From Schistosoma haematobium (lineage: Eukaryota; Platyhelminthes; Trematoda; Strigeidida; Schistosomatidae): a stretch of 64,000 nt of DNA. This document shows positions 57,637-64,000 of this stretch, piece after piece. The DNA lies in the NCBI RefSeq assembly GCF_000699445.3, contig NC_067195.1:69002591-69066590 (forward strand). Direction: 5' to 3'. A model generated the notes under the pieces. That model did no database searches. It worked only from the letters and a program-made list of their open reading frames with translations, and was not told where the DNA came from. Position 1 is the stretch's first letter. The number at the start of each line of letters is the position of its first letter. The position numbers were made by a program, and so were the translations under genes.

Positions 57637-58099
57637 TAATTGTATGATTCTAATTAAATTGAGCATTATCAGAAAAAATGTATGTTAACATGTATACAAG
57701 TAATTGTAAATTTTAGATTCTTTTGAAAACTGTTAACTAACTCTGCTCATCTAATAATTTGTCCCGAAAACATTAAATATATTACGAAAGACTTCAAGAT
57801 AAATGTAATATGAATTTGAATTTACTTGAATTGGCTTCAATACGAACAGAATAAACATCCTTCTGTAAACAAACATTTCACAAGTTTTAAGAAATATGTT
57901 TACAATGCGATAGGAATATCAGATTATTCTATTTATAAAGCATGTTCATCGTTATATAGTGATTTCTTATCTATACTTACTTCATCCTATTGATAATATA
58001 AAGTTTTTATGTAGTACAACATGATTATTGATACTATGGGAAGAATGTTTTTTCAGACTAGACTGAATTGTTTCCATTTGGCAATAATTAGTAGGATAC
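57637..58099. other. No recognised feature
   Basis: AT-rich DNA. Confidence 0.5.
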
Positions 58100-58514
58100 T
58101 GTTGGAGAACGTTAGATCCCCAGAACTCACTTGAAAAAGGTCATAATTTTGTAATTCTATTTTGAAAATTTGAATTTTTTTGTTTGCACGCCAAAAGCAC
58201 TATTTTCACCTTCATGTTGTATTTCCCACTTGGGAGAATCTTAAACTCTATTGGTCCATTGTGTCTTTTAGTATATTATTTTATAACCCTTCTCGTAGAC
58301 GGTTTTGTGCTGTATATATACGTTTTGATTTGTGTCTGTTGTTATCGCTCGTGCTTCTGGCTTTTTGCGGAATATACTTCCACATTCGCACTTTGACTTC
58401 TCTCTTTAGTTAGCAGGGCTGAGACGCAACAGAATAGCTAGTTTATTGGTCTTTGGTCACAAGTATTTGTTCCGTTCTCAGACTAAATGAATTCGTAATC
58501 GCTCGAACCTAACA
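58100..58514 (+). mobile_element. Solo LTR (LTR family 2)
   Basis: 415 bp, TGTTGGAGAACGTTAG ... GAACCTAACA, aligning with 15053-15419 throughout. It is longer by an insertion around CCCACTTGGGAGAATC. Flanks GATAC and GATTC match at four of five positions. Overlapping open frames 58180-58413 and 58184-58396 are not coding. Confidence 0.8.
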
Positions 58515-59269
58515 GATTCTGCAAGTAAACACTTTTTCACTTTCTTGTTTGATTTATTTTATGTTAAAATACACTTCATAATTTTTATTTCACTGGTGTA
58601 TCCAACTCAAATCCAACCAAATTGTATTAATATTCCAACAAAATGATCTAGGACAAAGGTCATATTTTCATATCAAATCTTATTGAAATGTAATAGATAT
58701 CAAAGAGCTTTAAATTAATATTTCGATTTGTTTTATAATTCATAAGAAAGAGGTATTTTCCCTAGTTAAAAAAAATTACATCACATTATAGGAGATATAA
58801 GCGCTATTAGTAAATAACAAGAATTTACCTTAATTTATTAATCTAAACTATCTTCTAGATAAACTTGAACTGAAACCTTCTTTACATAAATCAATCAGTA
58901 CAGTTACACAACCGGTATACATAACAGTCGGAATCATATGAAGAAATTTCCTGTAACATGTATTTCATTTATGCCAAAAGAAATCAATTGTTTGTCTTTA
59001 AAAATTAATGAATGGGTCATTGAAGTCATTTTTGTTTCTATACTTATTTTGTTTTGATTTTTTTCTCTCTAAACATGGTTGAACAAAACAGACAGAACAA
59101 AATAATTATCTCAGTTACTGTTTCGTAGTTTATGAATAAATAGTTTCATCATTTGTGGAAAACAAGTTCACTGGACCGCATGTTTTAATTTGTTTACATT
59201 ACATTACATTAATTTAACTAAAATAATAATAAACGTAATGGTTTATGGCTTTTTTTTGAATAGAATGGA
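58515..59269. other. No recognised feature
   Basis: AT-rich DNA. Confidence 0.5.
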
Positions 59270-59556
59270 TTATTAGTGGATTTTTGTCAATAGTAAGGAA
59301 GATTGGAGTGAATGAACAGTCAGATAGGAACAACCAATTTATTGATTAGTACAAAATTACAGAATATACTGGTAAAATATGAGAGCCGTACATTAAATGC
59401 TTCATTTGCAAATCATCCATAAATTGTCTTTTACATTCTGCTGTACTTTTCCAATTTACAATTCAATCTTCTTAACCTTTTACTGTTAACCATTCAACTC
59501 TTGATTAGTGTTACATACTACTTATATGGACAAACATAAGTAACACACACCACATG
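59270..59556 (-). repeat. Family B dispersed repeat, minus copy
   Basis: The minus strand reads CATGTGGTGTGTGTTACTTA, ATATAAGTAGTATGTAACAC, TTGCAAATGAAGCATTTAAT and TATTCTGTAATTTTG, matching 33383-33680. It is one of the fullest copies. Confidence 0.65.
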
Positions 59557-59971
59557 ACCATTGATAACATAATATTTATTTCAAACATTTTCGAAATGTT
59601 TACCAATTAAGTTCATGATAAGTCATTCTAGCTAAATGACTTGGAATTCATTATACAAACGTACTTGATAATCATTTTTATTTACATTTAAGGTCTTTCA
59701 ACGCATTTTAACTCTATACCTTCATATGCTTCCTATACACCATAATATGAAAACAGAAGAATCCCAAATCTTTAAAGATTAAAAAGTCTGAATATTCCCC
59801 ATCTGTTCGGTAGATTCTTTTTTTTATTTTGTGGACAGCATTTTGTGAGAACAGTTTTATTCTAATCTAAAAATTTGGGATTGTTTTTAACCTTATATAA
59901 CAAGCCAATCATCATATTAGTAAATAATTACAAAATACAGGATGTAATGAACATTGTAAGAGTTGATCCCA

Positions 59972-60335
59972 AGGCTTCCTGCTTGGTTACCTGTTCCTGC
60001 CATTTAGATATTGCAACAAGTCATCTGTTTTCTTGTTTGTCTTAACACATCATTATGCCTATTAGTCTGATAATCTATTTAAGTGCGTTTGTGAAAAGTT
60101 TACTACATTTCACTCTACAACTTACAAAAGAGCCCAATCAGAGACATCGTAATTCCTGGCAATATGCATCGAAAAGAATGTATATAATTCACATGTCGTT
60201 TCTTGAACTGCTAATTTCTAACCGGCAATCACTCAATATTTAACGTCAGGATCTATCAAGAAATAAGGAAACGAAACATGTTGAAATACTTTGTGATGAG
60301 AATTCTATATTGTACTATAAATATAATATTGAAGA
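59972..60335 (+). repeat. CR1/SR1-like 3' UTR fragment
   Basis: GGCTTCCTGCTTGGTTACC, AACACATCATTATGCC, CCAATCAGAGACATCG and the terminal TGTTGAAATACTTTGTGATG with GAATTCTATATTGTACTA. It lacks the trinucleotide tail. The frame 60055-60243 is coincidental. Confidence 0.7.
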
Positions 60336-61011
60336 ACTCTAAAAAGAAACTATAATTTGTAAGAGTTAATATTTTCATCAATCTCTACAGGAATATATAC
60401 ACCCTAAACAAATTGAATATATTCACGAAATAATACATAGATTAATTACACTAGATAGATTATCTTAAATATGATAGAATCTTATTGTAAAACAAGTTAC
60501 ACATTGATTGTTATTATAAGTTTTGTTTATGAGTACATTGTTTCATTTTATTTAGCTCCCCTAAATATAATACTCGGAATAACTTATCCTTATTTTGCAT
60601 TAAAAGTACAAAGGAATCTCTTTTCAATTAATTATCAAGTTATACAAGCCTATATTTATGTATTACTTCCGATAGAATATATGAACAGTTAATAAATATA
60701 ATGATGTAATAGAAAGATTATAGTACTTTATCATGTAACATGAATTAATACAATTAAAGACTGTATATGTGCAAATAAAAAGTCGTGTAAAATCAAAATA
60801 GAAATGTTTGTGATTTCCATAAAATTTATAATTTAACAATGAATTAATATGTGAATGTTAACTGAAACAATATGCTACATATATAAAACTATATATGTAG
60901 GTCTATAGACTAACCTCTTGAAAGATCTATTGTTATGTTGTGCCTTTAATGCCTAATACAATTTCATTGGTGAAATATATCAAAAAAGCGATGAAATCAT
61001 AATCCTAAATT
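60336..61011. other. No recognised feature
   Basis: AT-rich. The open frame 60471-60692 is Tyr/Ile-rich noise. Confidence 0.5.
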
Positions 61012-61225
61012 ACTTACTTAATTACTTACGCTTGTTACTCTTCGTGAAGAAGCATAGGACGCTCACCATCATTCTCCATCCAACCCTGTCCTCAACTATC
61101 CTTTCCAGCTCTTTCCATTTGTTATTCATCCTTTTCATATCTGATTCTATTTCGCGACGTTATGTGTTCTTTGGACTTCCTCTTTCTCGATTCCTTTCAG
61201 GATTCCAAGTTAGGGCATACTTATT
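61012..61225 (-). pseudogene. RTE/SR2-like retrotransposon 3' end fragment
   Basis: Plus strand: TTACTTAATTACTTACGCTT, TCCATCCAACCCTGTCC, CTTTCCAGCTCTTTCCATTT, GATTCCAAGTTAGGGC. This is the inverse of the 3' end seen at 26290-26450, only about 210 bp long. Confidence 0.8.
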
Positions 61226-61789
61226 TTATCAATACTTAACTCACTAAATATCATTAATAGTAGTGAACAAAATTTAGATAAAGAAAAATTAACATTGGCC
61301 AACAACAGCAACAGCAAGAATTGTGGTTAATAATATTGAAATTATTGTTTAATGCATAAAATGAATAGTAACAGAACTAGCTATGTGTCTCTCAATCAAT
61401 TTACTTATTTTCTACTCTGTTTTCCATTTTACATAAACAAAAATTAAAAAAATTACAGATTTTTATCATCATTTACATTTCAATATAACTAGTTAACGCA
61501 ATTTATTCAATAATCAACTTGGATTATATCAATAATTGAACATTTTATTTTAGATCTGAATAATTAATGGAAACAAAAACAAACAACAACTAAAAATGAG
61601 AATTAATTTTAGTGAAATATGAATTATGTAATACTGATCATCTATTAGTTTCATTGATAAGTGATATATTTACCATGTTTGAATGTTTTAGGGAATTCAG
61701 TTGAAATATGATTTGTGACATGGTTACTAAATTTTAGCCAAAGGTTTCCTGTCGGCTGACATGATATATATGTAATGTATAAATAATGA

Positions 61790-61790
<1 letters not shown>
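61226..61790. other. No recognised feature
   Basis: AT-rich DNA before the long TA repeat. Confidence 0.5.

Positions 61791-61880
<90 letters not shown>
61791..61880. repeat. (TA)45 microsatellite
   Basis: 90 bp of uninterrupted TA, the longest simple repeat in the window. Its length here may not be exact because such tracts are hard to assemble. Confidence 0.9.
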
Positions 61881-61883
<3 letters not shown>

Positions 61884-62124
61884 ATTTTTATCGTTTATAC
61901 ACTTTGTATTTTATCAGGAAGTGAGAGACGTTAACCTAACATTTATTGCATTGACATCAATTTATCAAAATAAAATGATAAATGACAATTTGTATTGATT
62001 TATTTAATTTATTCTTTAATTGTGATCAAAACTTAAATTCTAATTACAGTATTGAGCCTTATGCCAGGAGCTACAGAAAATAAATGTTCACTTTTATGTA
62101 TTACAATAAGGAACATTCAGGTTA

Positions 62125-63035
62125 AATATTACTTGCTTATTTACGCTTGTTACTCCCAATGGAACATAGACCGCCAAACACCATTCTCAAACTCACTCTG
62201 TCCTGGACCTGTCTTCCCAGTTCTATACAATTTTTGTTCATTCTTCTCATGTCTGTCTCCATTTCTCAGCTTAATGTGTTCATTTGGTCTTCCTCTCCTC
62301 ATTTGGCATTGAGGATTCCATGTGAGGGCTTGAATTGTGACGTAGTTGGGTGCTTTCCTCATTATTTGTCCTATCCACTTCCAGCAATTCTTCCTCATTT
62401 CTTCGTCCACTGGGATCTGGTTTGTTCTCTCCCACAGTAGGTTGTTGCTGATAGTGTCCGGTCAACGAATCCGAAGTATTCTGTGTAGACAACTGTTGAT
62501 GAACACTTGTATGTTCTGGATGATGGCTTTCGTAGTTGTGCAGGTTTCCACTCCGGTAGACAGTAGAACTGTTTTGACATTTGTATTGAAAATTCTGACC
62601 TTGGTGTTGGTTGACAATTGTTTTGAGTTCCAGATGTTCTTCATTTGTAAATATGCTGCTCTTGTTTTGCTGATCCGTACCTTCAAATCAGCATCAGATC
62701 CACAGTGTTCATCAATGATGCTGACCAGATATGTAAAGGTTTTACATCTTCCAAATCTTCTCCGTCAATTGTGATTGGGTTGTTGCATGTTGTGTTATAT
62801 CGGAGAATCTTGCTTTTTCGTTTGTGTATGTTGAGACCTACTGCTGCTGAGGCTGTTGCCACACTGGTCGTCTTCTCCTGCATTTGTTGTTGCATTTGCG
62901 ATAGAAGAGCCAGATCATCTGCGAAGTCTAGATCGTCCAGCTGCATCCTAGCTGTCCATTTATCCCGTGTTTTTCTTCAAATATGGACGTCTTCATGATC
63001 CAGTCGATCACCAGGAGAAGGAGAAAGGATAAGAA
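62125..63035 (-). pseudogene. RTE/SR2-like retrotransposon, reverse transcriptase active site to 3' end
   Basis: Minus strand, from its 5' side. 63035-62950 encodes a FLLLLVIDWIMKTSIFEEKH-type stretch. After a frameshift, 62946-62683 encodes MQLDDLDFADDLALLSQMQQ with the catalytic FADD intact, then LNIHKRKSKILRYNT. 62686-62462 encodes VRISKTRAAYLQMKNIWNSK and VFINSCLHRILRIR. 62410-62150 encodes [20 protein letters not shown] and [13 protein letters not shown]. At least three frame changes are needed to read through, so it is a pseudogene. It belongs to a subfamily distinct from 53384-54740. Confidence 0.85.
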
Positions 63036-64000
63036 TAAGCAACCTAATATTCCGAATGCTACAACAACAGTAAGTGAATTTTCAGATAGCAATATCAATA
63101 GTATTACATCAATTACTATAGGTTCCTGAAATGAACAATTGAAATGATGAGATTAGATATTTTTTCTAATTATCATCAAAATTGTATGTTACTGATATGT
63201 GTACAAAGTTGAGAAATAAAAGTATAGTTAACTACATTTTATAACAATATAGCTTATTCACTTGTTTCAGTATGTTTACAAAGAGAATGAAATCTCTATC
63301 TCTCAATACTTGTGATAATGGTTTTAATTTACTGGTATTACATTTAGCAGTAGTGTAAGCTGGTAGATCAGTTTAAGAATTGAAATTAATTTCAGACTTT
63401 TACTGAAAAATCTAAATTGATATGACAATCCAAAATTGTGTCTCTGAATGTGAAGTTCAAGTATCTCAGTGACAGAATATGCTGTCGAGTGCCCGATTGC
63501 AAGAAAACCAACTCCACATCTTTATCTAATCAAATTAAATATTTTAAAAATCAAAGCTGATCGTCACATCCCTTTACGTTTGCTAATAACTATGCTGAAA
63601 CTTTAGCAAGAACTCAATCAGGAGCAAAGATTTGATATAATGAATTTGTTTATTACTAAGTGACTGTTATATCGATGATAGCGTCCGTTTATAATAAGTT
63701 AATTTAACGATTTCAATGTTTGTCCGTGAATAGGCTGAATATAAAGCAAGTCACATCTGATGTTTTTTATTGTGTAAATCCTTGAGTTAACATGAGGAAT
63801 AACATGGTGAATATTAAAATAAATGATTCTAACAATCGGTACTTTATTATTATCAGTTTACCACATGGTTTACAGTTTCAAATAACTTCAAATAACCAAG
63901 GCTAAACAATCAAAACTCAAGAGTCTGTCAAACGAATAAGCTTTTAGCTAAATACAAAGAAACATAACCTTTTCAAGTGAATCTTTACTCACTTTCATGA
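63036..64000. other. No recognised feature
   Basis: AT-rich DNA to the end of the window, no coding pattern. Confidence 0.5.

Overview
This window is AT-rich, gene-poor eukaryotic DNA, almost certainly from a blood fluke (Schistosoma or a close relative). The assignment rests on three things seen in the sequence. There is a tandem-type Smα unit with an intact hammerhead ribozyme on the minus strand at 31183-31545. There are several fragments of schistosome-type non-LTR retrotransposons (RTE/SR2-like, CR1/SR1-like). There is a very abundant tRNA-derived SINE that also carries a hammerhead ribozyme. I cannot assign the species. I found no host exon, tRNA gene, rRNA gene or CRISPR array, so the window reads as intergenic or long-intron DNA in which nearly all recognisable information is transposable-element sequence.

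The dominant component is what I call family A: about 20 SINE copies or fragments on both strands. A full unit is about 330-360 bp. In order it has a head of about 190 bp, a tRNA-like box A (GCTCAGTGGTCTAG) and box B (GGGTTCGAATC), a type I hammerhead (core CTGAGGA ... GAAA, stem I GCACTG/CAGTGC), and a tail ending CCACAAAACCCCTTCTGA. Several copies lie head-to-head as inverted pairs, and deletion leaves short palindromes; one of these (29575-29690) has a perfect 15-bp target-site duplication. A second set, family S (Smα-like), has six members at 15487, 27846, 31183, 44127, 48581 and 56710. Only the 31183 unit keeps a complete ribozyme.

Layout. 0-6.5 kb: family A copies, a solo LTR (5545-5850) and a short GC-rich element fragment. 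7-14 kb: a CR1/SR1-like reverse-transcriptase remnant, an unexplained GC-rich island (10036-10540) and a minus-strand RTE-like C-terminus (13524-13980). 15-24 kb: a solo LTR with a perfect 5-bp duplication, family S and A copies, long featureless DNA, and a CR1-type 3' end. 24-32 kb: family B repeat, RTE C-terminus, two solo LTRs, palindromic family A copies, a MITE, and the Smα unit. 32-44 kb: family A copies, two minus-strand RTE fragments, a Penelope-like element remnant with a GIY-YIG domain, and a solo LTR. 44-52 kb: a second MITE copy with an 8-bp duplication, another RTE C-terminus, and an LTR element (48965-51350) with identical LTR segments but no recognisable gag-pol. 52-64 kb: the longest RTE fragments (53384-54740 and 62125-63035, minus strand), a perfect 53-bp inverted repeat (55404-55524), another solo LTR and a 90-bp TA repeat.

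No gene set works together here. The biological thread is retrotransposition: LINE-type enzymes, now broken at these sites, presumably supplied the machinery that spread the ribozyme-bearing SINEs. The most unusual content is the combination of a Pol III-type promoter, a self-cleaving ribozyme and recurrent head-to-head palindromic organisation.
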